A stretch of 64,000 bases of DNA from Moniliella sp. 'wahieum'. Its lineage: Eukaryota; Basidiomycota; Moniliellomycetes; Moniliellales; Moniliellaceae. The stretch is from the NCBI GenBank assembly GCA_003971905.1, contig RSEE01000129.1, positions 62,001-126,000 on the forward strand, given 5' to 3'. Under the pieces are notes generated by a model, which was not told the origin of the DNA, ran no database searches, and saw only the letters and a program-made list of their open reading frames with translations. Below, one piece after another: positions 46,741-57,929 of this stretch. Both the position numbers and the translations under genes were made by a program. Every line of letters starts with the position of its first letter. The stretch's first letter is position 1.

Positions 46741-47259
46741 GAGCTGTAGCCTTTGGACGCAGGCAGTCACCCAAACTAGAGGGTCTCTCCTTCGCCTCCA
46801 CACCCCGCTCGGTTCAACCAGGATTTGAAGCAGGACCTAACGTGCGTGCCTCCGATTGGCCGTCCAAGGGTTTGAACGGGCATCGTCTAGAACGAGGTGG
46901 CGGATGGTGAGAGAGGGAGAGCCAGGGCACGACGCTCTGGGGAGAACAGGGGAACACAGCTGTGGCGGGAGCCTAATGTAATGGCGTTGTCCTTCTCCGC
47001 CCACCTACGTCCTGCTGCTGCTCTAGCACTCGTGCTTCACCCACCGCACCCCTCACCCAGAGTCAGCAGCAATCGACAGCACTGGGTGTCTGCCGATTCT
47101 TATATTCCCTCTATCTCGTGCATCGTGACCACGGTGGCCACATAAAGGGTCAGCAGGTCCCATCAGGCCCATCAAGCCTGTGTGCAATGTTCATTTGGAC
47201 ACGCCACGTGCTACATCCATCCCATCCAGGGCCTTGCTCCGCCCCCGCCGCCCCGCAAA
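46741..47259. other. Intergenic, no gene seen
   Basis: Lies between the LTR-like segment and the 3' end of EMC7. Nothing coding or repeated stands out. Confidence 0.5.
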
Positions 47260-48214
47260 TCAGCGCCGCTTCTTGGTCCCAGTTGCCTTCTTGACCGCGG
47301 TCGCGTGAGCCTTGCCCTGGTTCCGGCCATCCTCAATCGCCTCCTTGAACAAGGACCCAATGTCACCCGACTGCATCGCGGCCATCTTCGCGTTCATAGA
47401 GGCCTGCTGCTGCCAGCTCCTTGAGCGACTCGGGGTCCAAATTGGCCTGTGAGGGATAACAGACAAGCACCGAAAAATAAGTATCAGTCAGTCACTCAGT
47501 CGCATTCTCAGCCACCCAGGGCCACAGCGGGACTAAATCGACGTACCACCAGCTTGGGCATAAGGAAGACCATTGCACCACCAAAGATGGCGATCAGGAC
47601 CATGGGCGACTTGAGCATGCCCATCAGGTCAAACGCTTGCGGTTCGGTAAAGAACTCGAGCTTGGCACTGGGCTGGAGTGTGAAGGGCACAGGCAACGGT
47701 GCCTGGCTCAGGGCACCTTCAATGCCGCCCGGGATGTTGGGGGTGAGTCGGATCTTGACCAGTTGGCTGGAAGCGGCGCCGTGCGCGCGCGGCAGCGGCA
47801 GCGGCGGCAGCAGCAGCGGGAGACTTGGGGTCCGCAGTGGGGTCGACAGCAGGCACAGGCGCCTCGGTGGGGGCAGGGTTGACGTCGACACGGTAGGTGT
47901 TGAAGGCGTGCCAGCGGGACTGAAGGGAGAGAAGGTACGTGCCTGGCGCCACGTCGGGGAAGATGAACTTGCCATCTTGACGAATGAGGGTGTTGTAGTG
48001 GGAAGGCAGGGCAGCGAGCTCGACGGGGGTCATGGTTGAGGCAGGCGCATTGGCGCTGGGTTTGCGAACGAGGTGGACCTGCGTCGTTGCCGAGCAACGC
48101 AAGGTCTTGCAGGTGGGCACCCACTTGAACTTGCCCGCTGACAGCAACGGGCGATGCAGAAGCAAGAGCAGTGCACGCGCTCAGCAACACAGCCAAGGCA
48201 GAGAGGAGACGCAT
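47260..48214 (-). CDS. ER membrane protein complex subunit 7 (EMC7)
   Basis: Subunit of the EMC insertase in the ER membrane. The ATG at 48214 starts a signal peptide (MRLLSALAVLLSACTALASA). A luminal beta-sandwich follows, with FKWVPTCKTLRC, LIRQDGKFIFPDVAPGTYLL and LQSRWHAFNTYRVDV, the pattern of this family. An Ala run (PKSPAAAAAAAAAAR) and Pro-rich linker lie near 47800-47860. One membrane segment (KSPMVLIAIFGGAMVFLMPKLV) is followed across a 100-bp intron (47447-47546) by ANLDPESLKEL and a basic cytosolic tail ending KKATGTKKRR. A frame change near 47410, one missing base, joins LKEL to QQQASMNAKMAAMQSGD; another lies near 48130 after the signal peptide. Stop TGA at 47260-47262. Confidence 0.87.
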
Positions 48215-50376
48215 GGTGCCTGCCCAGCCAGTCTGTTCGTCGTCGCCGGCGGTGGATGGATGCCGATGGATGCCGATGTGTCGGCCAGATGGGGGTCGCC
48301 CCCAATTCCGCAGCGCCACGACAGCAGCGCTGGCGCGAGCGCTGTTACGTAACAGGTGTAAGTCTAGGCAGGTCCCCAGGCACAAGGCGTCCTTGACTGG
48401 TTTTTATCACATTTCAATCTGGTGGGGGGCTGGGCAGGCTGGGCGGCCTGCCTGGCCCCCTGGCCTGTACTGCTGCTACCAGACAAAAAGGCACGAGCCA
48501 TTCGCGCTGCCGTTCGTTCGGCGGGGGCGCGGGACGCGCGCAGCGCTCGCCCGGCAACCGCCGGCGTCGCCTGCCTGAGGTAAGGTGGGTTTGCGCTTCG
48601 CCTTGTGCTCGCCTAGGCCAGCCTTCGGCACGTGTGCCGACGGGGCCGGGTGGGACCGAGGGACGATATACTACGATCGCTTGGCGTTTCTTGCGATTGG
48701 CAGCGGCCGTTGCCGCAGCCGGTGGGGGGGGGTGTCGGAAGGTGTTGGACGCTGGGCGTTGGGCGCGGGCGCCGGACTAGGGTGGCTTGCTGTCAGGCGG
48801 CGGAGTCCGCTGGCGTCGCTTGCCGCGGGCGAGAACGTGCGCGGGAGATGGGGCAGACGCAGGCAGGGGGGCACAGAGGACATGCAACCTACTCTGACGT
48901 CATAAGGCCGGGCCCAGGCTAGGTGCTGCTGCGCCCCTGCTGTGCGCTGCCTGCCGGCCATGCCGGCCCTGCCGCGCCCGCTGCTTCCAAAAATCGCAAC
49001 GATCCTACAAGTAACGCGCGACGTCATCGCGACGCCAAGTGCTCTCCCGTGCCCTGCACGACCCGGCGCGATGGACGCAGCGACGGAGCGGCTATAGGCT
49101 GGGGACGGGCGGCCGGCGAGGGTCTGAAGGTTACCATCGATACCAGAGTCATACTCACCCACTAGCCACTGCATCACATTATACGCGCCCACTCCTGGCT
49201 GGTTGTCTCTCGTCCAGGACTGTGTATTAATACGCGCTGCGTGTCTCGTTGCCGTCCTGCACCGTTCAGGCACGTCTGTGTTAGTCCCGACCTGCACACT
49301 GGCGTTGTGCCGGGTGCTTCTCAACTCCCCCCCGCCTGCCATCGCATCGGCGACGCCACGGACGCCACGGGCGGCACGTCAATGTCTCTTTGGCTCAAAC
49401 CAGCGGCTTGGGGGCGGAGAGGTACTGGCTGGTCCTCTGATGCCTGATGATGGACCAAGTGTCATTAGCAACACTCGACTGTGCACCCCCCAACCGGCTT
49501 CTTTCGAGACGGTGCCCTGTGGCTTCTCCATAATGTAACCGCTAGACAAAGCTTATTCATATCAGGGTTTGAGGAAGAGTCTCGACCCTTTTGCTGCTTT
49601 GCGGTAATATTAGTCTCCTCAGCCTCTCACAGCAAGACCTTTTTTCTGTAGTAATACTGTCTCATCGTTCCCTCTCCCGAGTACCCGCGTACAACGCGAA
49701 GGGTGAAAAATAGGGACGTTTGACGCTGCTACGCGGCTGTTGGCCGCGATGGGCCTCAGCGCCGAGAACGAGGAACCAAAAGGGGGGACTCAGCGAAGAG
49801 GGGCAATACGATGGAGAGGATATCGCGCTGTGCGCAAGTGCGCGTCCGCAGCCGGTCTGCGTCACACTCTCGCAGGTTTGAATATAGCCTTGTTTGACCA
49901 AGCGGAGAACTTGGGAAAGCAATAAGTAGAGGTCTAGACCATCGGTTGTTTTGAAACGCGTCCGTGCCCTTGGATGCAGAGAGACATCAGCTTCAGCAGG
50001 CTTCAGCCTCTTCCAAGCACGGGGGGTGCGTGCGGCTATGGCCGGCTATACTGTTCTTCTCGATGGCAACGCGATCACAGCGCTAGATTGTGTTGCATAG
50101 CGTCGATGCTCTGCCTAAGTGTGTCTGCGGTGGCGCACGAGCTCCGCAACACCCACAGTACAGATAGATAGATTTAGGGTATACACTCTCCCCATACCAT
50201 CTCCCTTCTGTGGCAACGTGCACCAGCATGAGCAAACCAGCCGCCCCGAACCACCTACAACACGATACAACAATGTGTCTGTGCTGCGTGTTTGTTTCGT
50301 ATATATACCCCCCTCCCCACCTCAACTTGATTTGTTTCCCTCCTCTTTCCTTGGCCACCACAGCAAGACTACTAGG
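48215..50376. other. No gene recognised
   Basis: Upstream of EMC7 and before the next plus-strand gene. 48240-48280 has GGATGGATGCCGATGGATGCC. The 49550-49930 part is more AT-rich and looks unlike its flanks, perhaps an old insertion, but no family is recognised. Confidence 0.4.
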
Positions 50377-51904
50377 ATGAGGCCTACCACAACTGAAGCG
50401 CACGACTCTCCGACCTCCTCCCAACCATTCCCCATCTCCGGTCAGCAGAGGCGGTCTCCCCATCATCACCCCTCATCCACGCTCCGCTACCCGGTTTCCC
50501 TTGCCGCTGCCCAAGCCGCACACAACAGGGATTCACTATGCTACCATCAGCACGCATGGTGCCGACACTACAGCCGAATCAAGGGTCCGCCAACGATTCC
50601 ATCCGAACATGGCTTTACGCACATCAGTACCCTATTCCCTTCTCTGCCTCGGTCCCCGACGAGTCGATTATGTCATCCGATGTGCCGACCACTGCGTGGC
50701 GCCGAAGTGAATTTGTCTTCTTTCCATCCAAGGAAGCCCAGGGTAACCATCTCTGAGGCTCACCAAGCCTACCACCACCTTGTCGATTGCCCTAGATCTT
50801 CTCCGACGGCCAAGAATTTGAACATCCAACATCGCACGGTGTCGGCACAGCAGACTGCACATGCAGCCTGGTGCAACGCCCATCTTCAAACATGAGTTCG
50901 GTACGTTGGTTCTCTCTCGGTTTCGGCCCTCTCTCCCCTTTGGGACTGAAACGATCATGCCAGGTCGCAACGGTGCGTCCTAGTACGTACGGGACCGAAC
51001 AACGTCCTCTCATCTTTTTACCCGTTGGCCACGCGGAAGCTGGCGTCCCACCGGAACTAGCGACGCCTATACCCCACCCATTGCCCTGCCCTGCCCACGC
51101 CCCGTCCGTCCCTGTCCACCGACCAACTCTCTTCCGGCTTTGCATCCAACGACCCCCCTCCCAAGAACGTACCCTGCCACATCAATCTCCACACTTGGCT
51201 TGCCCCTATGGCGATCCTACTTACCCCCCCCTCCAACCCCATGGATCCGAACGGCGGCCACGATGACCCCCCTCCGCCGTATACCCTGTTGCCCGAAGAC
51301 GAGTTTGTGCAAATGGCTTGGTCTGCCCCGGCCGCATTTAGTGTTCCGGCGCAGTTGGCGCCTTTGACCCCGACCGCGTCCGACCCGGATCAAGTTGCGC
51401 CTCGTCCTACCGCGTTTGTTGCTTTCCCCCGCGCCACCGATGCAGGAGGTGATTACGCGGGTGGCAGAACGACACGGGCCATACGAAGCGCTGCGTTCGG
51501 CGCGCTCCTACCGCCTGTTACTTTCCCTGGGTCCAACCAGGCTGTGGGGCCGGGAAACGGAGCGACTAGAGGCATCGTGTCGCAACTGGAGCGAGGGTGT
51601 GGGTTGTGCACGCGAGCATTGGTGCGGGATGCAACGCGTACCCAGCCCGTGGCCAATGACTTTACGGGCTCGCGTGAAGTTACCCTTCTTCGTGCCTGCA
51701 TGGGTTCCATACGCGCTGTGTGATCCAGCATGTGGGTCACGGTGGCTTGGCCTGCCCGGTGTGCAGGCGAGCGTACAGCTAAAAGGACCTCTGGTTGGCG
51801 GTGGTGTGCGTTCGATTTGTTTGACACTCCTACTGCCGACGACTGCCGACGTACGCAGCTGGGTATGGCTGGCTGGGTTGGACTTCTATTCGGTGTACAT
51901 GTAA
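50377..51904 (+). CDS. Hypothetical protein with PPPPY motif
   Basis: Unrecognised. The ATG at 50377 starts MRPTTTEAHDSPTSSQPFP, Ser/Pro-rich. Further coding-like segments: PTLQPNQGSANDSIRTWLYA and SIMSSDVPTTAWRRSE near 50550-50710, NVPCHINLHTWLAPMAILL near 51165-51225, DDPPPPYTLLPEDEFVQMAW near 51262-51320, and VITRVAERHGPYEALRSARS near 51440-51500. PPPPY could bind WW domains such as those of Rsp5-type ligases. Frames shift at least three times and an intron may start at the GTACGTTGG near 50899. The end at 51904 follows the longest late frame and is uncertain. Confidence 0.4.
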
Positions 51905-52046
51905 CTGTGAATCTGAGTGTGTATCTATTCCATTCCATTCCATTTCATTCAATTTGCTCGCCACCATCTTGAGTGTACCAACTCCCAACGGAGGGCCGCA
52001 GAAGGTTATACAGTCTATTATTACAAGACAAACTGTTTATCACGTG

Positions 52047-52135
52047 TCCTCGATGGTCCAACGGCTATGATGTGACGCTCTCACAGCTTGTTTGCTGGGA
52101 ACCGTCAAGACCCGGGTTCGACTCCCGGTCGGGGA
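52047..52135 (+). tRNA. tRNA-Glu(CTC) with 18-nt intron
   Basis: Acceptor TCCTCGA/TCGGGGA pairs with one T-G, the T stem CCGGG/CCCGG is perfect, and the anticodon stem TGACG/CGTCA is perfect once an intron is removed. The loop reads CTCTCA, giving CTC with U33; the 18-nt intron CAGCTTGTTTGCTGGGAA (about 52084-52101) follows position 37, the usual nuclear site. CTTTCTTTTT at 52137-52146 is the Pol III terminator. Confidence 0.9.
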
Positions 52136-52136
52136 A

Positions 52137-53100
52137 CTTTCTTTTTGGCGCAGACGGATCCGCACGCTCATTTCCGTGTGCAGCCTGCTGGAAACCGAGC
52201 GAAACGCAAGGATGTTGGAAGAGGACAGAAATGAAAGAAAGGGGCTCTTCTCCGCACTCGGTAACTCCGTAGCCAGTGTGGTTCGGGGGGGGGTAGCGGC
52301 GGCCTTTTGCGTCCCCCTCCCCTGCTTTCCTCTCCCTCTGCAAATCCGCCCATGCTCCAGAGACCGTCCGTCTTCGTCACTCGCAAATCTGATTCTATAG
52401 CGCCATGTCGGATTCGTGAACTAACTGGTCAATAGCCAACAGTGATAGTGGTACAATGAAAAGTGAACTGTGATGGGGGAGTCGCATAAACTGCGATGCC
52501 CTTGTGGTTCTACTACAGTTGTGGAACCTAGTAGCAACGTTTGCGTCCTACACAACTAGCTGGGAGTTTGGGGGGTGCGATACTTGTCTGATATGATGGA
52601 TGCCGTGCGTCCGTCCCATATAATGTGTATGTTAGTTGGATGCGGTTTCGATCGTGCCAGAATGTGAGAGGCTCTCTACTTGGAACGTAGAATCGAGCCC
52701 ATGCGTTGCTGGTTCACAGGTCACAGGTGGGAATGTCTTGGTGGAGAGAAGAGGAAAGGAACCAAAAGTCAAGTGGGGCGAATGCCATGATGATCATGAT
52801 GTGGGTAACAGAGAGGAAGGAAAAGAGGCATGATGCATGATGTCATGGGGAGGAAGCTGGAAGTATGGTAAGTGTACACAAAGTGAGATATCGATTCATC
52901 GACCATCGAGCATACGATCGATCATCGATTCGATCATGCAGGCCGCATCGCGCAAGGCTAGTCGCTAGTCAGGGCATAGGAACCCGCCTCGGGCAGCGTG
53001 GTACTTACTAGCCCTGCTGGCTTCATTAACGCATCAACGCATCAACAAGGCCCAGGCCCAGGGCCAAGCCAGGCCCACAGATAACTGAGCACCGGCCGGG
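52137..53100. other. Intergenic, no gene recognised
   Basis: Contains ATGATGATCATGATG and CATGATGCATGATGTCATG near 52787-52850 and a CGATCGATCATCGATTCGATCATGC stretch near 52914-52940, both of the word family discussed in the findings. Confidence 0.5.
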
Positions 53101-56038
53101 TCAGGAACCAAGATCGGTACCGGGTGTAGGTAGGGAGCGAGTCGTGTCCTCATCCTTGGTAACGGCGACGCCCTGCATGGGGGAAAGGTACCCTCTACGC
53201 CGTTCGCACAAAGTGCAAAGACACATGGTCAATGTACCCCCCACCTTGCGCCAGAGGGCAAGCAGACGCTCAGTGCATTGGGGGCTGAGATGGTACCGGT
53301 CCAAGGGATGCGAGGCGGTGCGAGCGGCACAGTGTTGGTCAGCCAGAGCTGAGGCATCCGTAACTTGTCCAACAGTTCCTCCAACTCCCATTGATTGGGA
53401 TCACGTTCGGTCACCTGACCCACTTCGTCACGCAGCAGAGCGCCATTCTCTTGGCTCTGGATCCATTCTGACAAATTGGTGAGCCCCGCCCGTGTCCGCT
53501 CCTCAAACACACGCCACCAGCACCCCTCGAGTTCGTGTTGCAGCCCTGGTGAGCTCGGCAAAGGAGGTAGCTGCAGCGCCACCACGCCGGTTTCGGTTTG
53601 GACAGGAACGCGGGTCGCCATGCCATACTGCGCAAGTCGTTCTTGTGGACTGAACCAAACCCCTACCCATGGCCCCAGACAGACAGAAGGCACCGTCAGT
53701 TGAGTTTCCACGCATGTAAGAGACAAGCTCTGAAAAGGAAAAAAAGGTACCAACCATTGTGAAAGGATTGGATGCAGTAGTGTTCGAGGGAGCGGGTGCG
53801 GATGTGCTGCTCATCCTCCGGCGTCATTGCCAATATCTCCCGCACACGTGGGTTGCGCGCCTCGTCGAGCACGATCGCTTCCTCGTCTTCCGAGTCGAAA
53901 ACCACCTCCTCATCCGGCGGCTCATCGTCTAGGTTGAGCGAAATGGAGCCCGAACCAGCATTGGACCACGCCTCGTCTGCCTCGGACACGCCGTTGAGCT
54001 CAAGATTGAGCTGCACTGCCAGACGCTCATCTTCCTCGTACCGAGCCCATTGCTGCTCAGAAGAAAGGCTTCTGCGCGAGGCCGGCACGCTCGCTACCCT
54101 CTCCATATCTCCGTCCTGGTCCGGAGGGGATCCCAGCCCGTCTAGGGGAGATGAGGAGCGGGTACTGACCTCTTGAACTTCATCCGCATCAACCTCGTTG
54201 GGTCGGCGCATGAGAGAGTCCGAGAGTAGAGAGGAATCGTGGGCGACGTTTAGGCGGTTGCGCTGGACCACCACCGCAATGGCCATATCCGGATGGAGAG
54301 GCTTTTCGCGCCGCTTGCCTTTGGTGCTGCTAGGTTCGTGTGGGATCAGAGTAGGTAAATCATGTTGGGCTAGAAAAGCGGTGATCAAATGCCTACCTTG
54401 GCGTTCCCATTCCAGCGCGCGTGTTCCCGAGCCTGGTTCCAGTACTCGAGCCGTTCTCGTCGCACCTCCTGTTGTGTCGCCTGGAGACGCTCTGCATACA
54501 CTTGTTGGTATTTGTGCACCGAAAGGGCCTGCTTGGTCCGCACCCGCTCGGCCCGAATCAGCTGCATCGAAGCATGGACCGTGAGCCAAACGTCCTCCGT
54601 CAAGGAAGATTGGACCTCCAATAATGGGCACACCGCGACTCACAAAGTCCCGTCGCGCTCGGTTCTCTACGAAGGCCAGGCGGAGGTGTTCGAGGTAAGG
54701 AGGACCCTGCCTGAGCAGCACGCTGTAACACCGAGCCACCCACCTGGCTGGCCAGTTGGGTCCGGCACAGCATACACAGTACTTCGAACGACTCAAGCGT
54801 CCGCTCTTTGCTAGTCGCAACTCCGTACCTCCCGATTGAAGCAGCGGCGACAACAGCCAGGCAGAATGGTCGATTCCTCGGATTCAAGAGAAAGGGATTC
54901 GTCGGACCCATCCACCTCGAGATCAACAGGCGAAGCGGCATGGGAAGCGCAAAGTGCCACGGGTCCCAATGACGTAGAGATCAGGTTTACCGGTCGAGAG
55001 CCCAACACACCATGTTCGTAAGATGGACTGCCTACTTCGTCCATCATCTCGTCCATCTCCATGGACAGTTGAATCATGCGTTCGGTGGTGCCCGCGCTGA
55101 TGAGGCAAGCCGCACATATGATCCATCTGCCACATCGTCTTGAAACACGCCTCGGCGCGTGAGGAGAGACGATGCTGAGTCCTGGCACGTTGCATGTCGC
55201 TCTCCATCTGGTCGACGGTGAAAGGATTGTGAACGCAGTCAAAGATGGCGGGCCAAGAAGGATGCTCTTGCGTCGCTGTCCGCCACGCTGGACTTAGCTG
55301 GGCCAAGGTGCTGAGCATCCTGCGCCACCGCACATAACCCACTGTCCACACGCCCAAACACAGCCGCATGGTTTCGGCCCGCATGAACGTTGAGGACAAG
55401 ATGGCTGAGTGACGCGCCTGTGCATTCGTCTCACTTGGGGCTGGCATCGCAAGGGCTGCCTCGGGTGGCCATCGCTTGGGCAAACACTGTGCTTGAAGGT
55501 GGCGTGCAATGCAAAGGGAGAGGGGCTTGAAGGAGACGTTGCCATTGGACATGCAATCCCAAAGGGTGGGTCATCACCACATCTTTCGGATGCAGGTAAG
55601 AGAGAATGCGCTGCACCACGACCAGTGGCAAGCGTGCCCAGGGAGAGGAAATGGGAGTACGAAGAGGAGAGTGGCGGGGGTGGCGGGGAAGAGTGCTTTC
55701 TATTGGCTGTTCTGTGTTTCATATCGTCCTCAGAGGAGTGGCCCACCGGGGAAGGTGGGGTAGTACCAGCGGTGCAACTAGTCGGAACACTGGGGCCCCG
55801 GGTCGGGTCCAGCTCGGCACCAGTATGGGCGTCGTCAGCGGGGGTATCGCTGAGGTGATGCGGGCTGGTGCCGGCTGAGACTGACGGTGCTAGCGGTTCC
55901 CGCTCCACTCGAGCAGGAGCTGTGTGAGCTGGTGGTGAGGGGGGCGTGCTGTTGCTTGCGGCGCTTGGCTACCCGCTCGGGGCCATCATCACACGCGGGC
56001 GGATGGGCAGAGTACGGCTTGGGGCGCATGCTACACAT
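53101..56038 (-). CDS. F-box protein with paired cysteines and acidic C-terminal half
   Basis: Probable substrate adaptor of an SCF ubiquitin ligase. From the ATG at 56038 or 56029 an N-terminus with a nuclear-localisation-like RVAKRRKQQ and Ser/Thr-rich DNA leads to the F-box LPLVVVQRILSYLHPKDVV near 55570-55630. Then come RRMLSTLAQLSPAWRTATQE and WPAIFDCVHNPF, followed by Cys pairs (ICAAC, CCRRC, CMLC, VCPLL) that might bind zinc, a charged helical stretch (RRERLEYWNQAREHARW) near 54400-54460, and an acidic region (DDEPPDEEVVFDSEDEEAIV). An intron near 53706-53755 precedes a last domain with CWWRVFEERTRAGLTNLSEW. The end at 53101 assumes one more missing base near 53310. Substrate unknown; many frame changes. 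Confidence 0.6.
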
Positions 56039-56842
56039 GGGCCAGGAAGAGAGTAGAGGCGTGGGAGGCGCGGGAGACAAAGCGGGCGCGAGAGCACAAG
56101 GGGTGCTGGCGATGCGAGGGACGCAGGAGCACAGTGGACAAGGGAGACGCGGTGGAGGTGGTGGTGAGGAGGGGCCGGCGGGGGCGCTGGGTGGCCAGTG
56201 CGTAGCCTATACGCTGGGCTCTCAGAGTGGCTCCGCCCGAGGGAGGCGTGAGGTGGGGGCCAAAGTACACCCTACTCTGTGCGTGCTGCGTCAGTACCCA
56301 GTGGGGGCCAGTCACATCACGCATCATAACTCTGGTGGGATGCATGATGCATGCGTGATCTCGTATAGATGATTGCCGTCCCCTGCCGCGCCTGCTGCCA
56401 GGGTGCAGCTAGGGTTGCTGACACACACAGCCACCTGCTGCCCCCCTGCTGCCTCGGCGCCGACTCAGCTCTAGGGTTGCGCCCTGTTGCGCCACTCTTG
56501 CCACTCGTCATGCACCATGCACCACACATCACCGGTCACCATCTCTGTTCGCCTTGCCGATTGGCACGACTGCAGAGCAAACATATTTCATTTTCACCGC
56601 GTCGCTCAGCCGCTCACGTGCCATTCAAGCGACGGCGCTGGCCAGCGGAACTGCGCCGCCAAGATGCTGTTTCCGGCAGCTACGTACCCATCCTGCCCAT
56701 CCATCGCCACTACTGTTGCCTGCCCTCCAGTCAGGCAGAGCATGACAAAATACGATGCGCCTTTTGGTGTGCGTGGGGGGGTCGTTGCGGGAATGAGTGC
56801 TGAGTAGCCAGCGACAGCGAGCCGAGGAAGAGGGGGAGGGGA
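56039..56842. other. Intergenic with two CTAGGGTTGC elements
   Basis: Exact copies of the repeated word at 56409-56418 and 56471-56480, both on the plus strand, 52 bp apart. No plus-strand gene is recognised downstream, so here their target is unclear. GGATGCATGATGCATGCG lies near 56338. Confidence 0.5.
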
Positions 56843-57929
56843 TTAGAAGCGCTTGGCGTTGTGGACGCGCTTGTACTTGTAGAAGTAATACACCCCGCCG
56901 CCCCCGCCAGCACCAGTGCAACCTTGAGCACAAACCAAATAAAGCGAAACACGGCCGCAAAGAAGCGGTGGATGATGCCTGGGCCCGACGCACCGCCCTT
57001 GTTGCCCGCCTTGCCGGCCTGGCCCCATGCCCCGGGAACCGTACGACCTCGGCCGGTACCCCCCTTGGCCAGAGGCTTGTGTACGATCGAATGCGTTTCG
57101 ACCGAAATCAGCTCGTGGTTGTCCGACACATCGCCCGTCGCAGCCGTAAACCCAAGGAACGGGTTCTCGGGCAACTTGAAGTGGTCAATCTCACTGCAAG
57201 ACAGGGAAGGGGTAGGAAAGATCAGTTAGTACGCGGGATGTAGTGGCGTCCTTGCATAGGAGGTGCGCCATCGAGAAGGTACTTACAAGCACGACTCCCA
57301 CTCTTCCCACTCCTTGTGTGTGCAGCTGGAGTTCAATGTACTCGCATCCACATACGTCAACCTGGCACGGGCCGAGACAGGTGTGTCGCGGAAGGGGATG
57401 AACATCCGCCCACCTCGAGGTTGGCCCCGTCCTGGTCGGGCACATAGGGCGTGTACTTGCCCCCCTGCAAGGCCATGACACGGGGAACGCATAGGGGTGA
57501 CGACCATTGGCGTACGTGTCAAAACGACACCCAGGCCTTGGAACGTAGCCTGGTTGCCCAGTGCATTGCCAGTCTGTGCGCGTTCCGAGGTGAGCCAGAG
57601 CGCCATGCCATCCCCAAAAAGATGGTGGGAACGGCCCGTGATGGAAAACTCAAACGTGATCTGAAAGTCGCGTGCACGAACGGGATTGCGAGTCCAGATC
57701 CATCCCTTCTGGGATTTCTTGTCCTGGGTCAACCGGACGCCGCGAGCAGTGTCGATGATGGTGTCGCCGCCAAAGTCCCAGAACTGGTTTTGCAGATCGC
57801 TGTCCACATAGGGCTGGTGAAGCGACGCGGCCTGAGCGAAATGAGCGCTTCGTAGTCGTCCTGCGTATACGCGCCTCGCCCCAGCGACGCTGCACACAAC
57901 ACCACGAGCAGCACAGCAACCAGCAACAT
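56843..57929 (-). CDS. L-type lectin cargo receptor, VIP36-like
   Basis: Type I membrane lectin of the early secretory pathway that binds high-mannose glycoproteins. The ATG at 57929 gives a signal peptide (MLLVAVLLVVLCAASLG). The lectin fold shows QNQFWDFGGDTIIDTARGVR, then KGWIWTRNPVRARDFQITFE, HLFGDGMALWLT, ATFQGLGVVFDTYANGRHPY-like calcium-site sequence, and across a 93-bp intron (57194-57286) EIDHFKLPENPFLGFTAATG with DVSDNHELISVET. One membrane segment (FRFIWFVLKVALVLAGAG) precedes a short tail YYFYKYKRVHNAKRF. Animal VIP36 tails end in KRFY, and this one ends KRF. Stop TAA at 56843-56845. Frame changes near 57480, 57530 and 57815 and one near 56900 in the membrane segment. Confidence 0.87.

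Noticed and set aside
16352-48214. Secretory-pathway genes as a functional gene cluster
   Set aside because: They are separated by unrelated genes (Atg1, zinc-finger, NRPS-like) and lie on both strands; shared compartment alone does not make a cluster.
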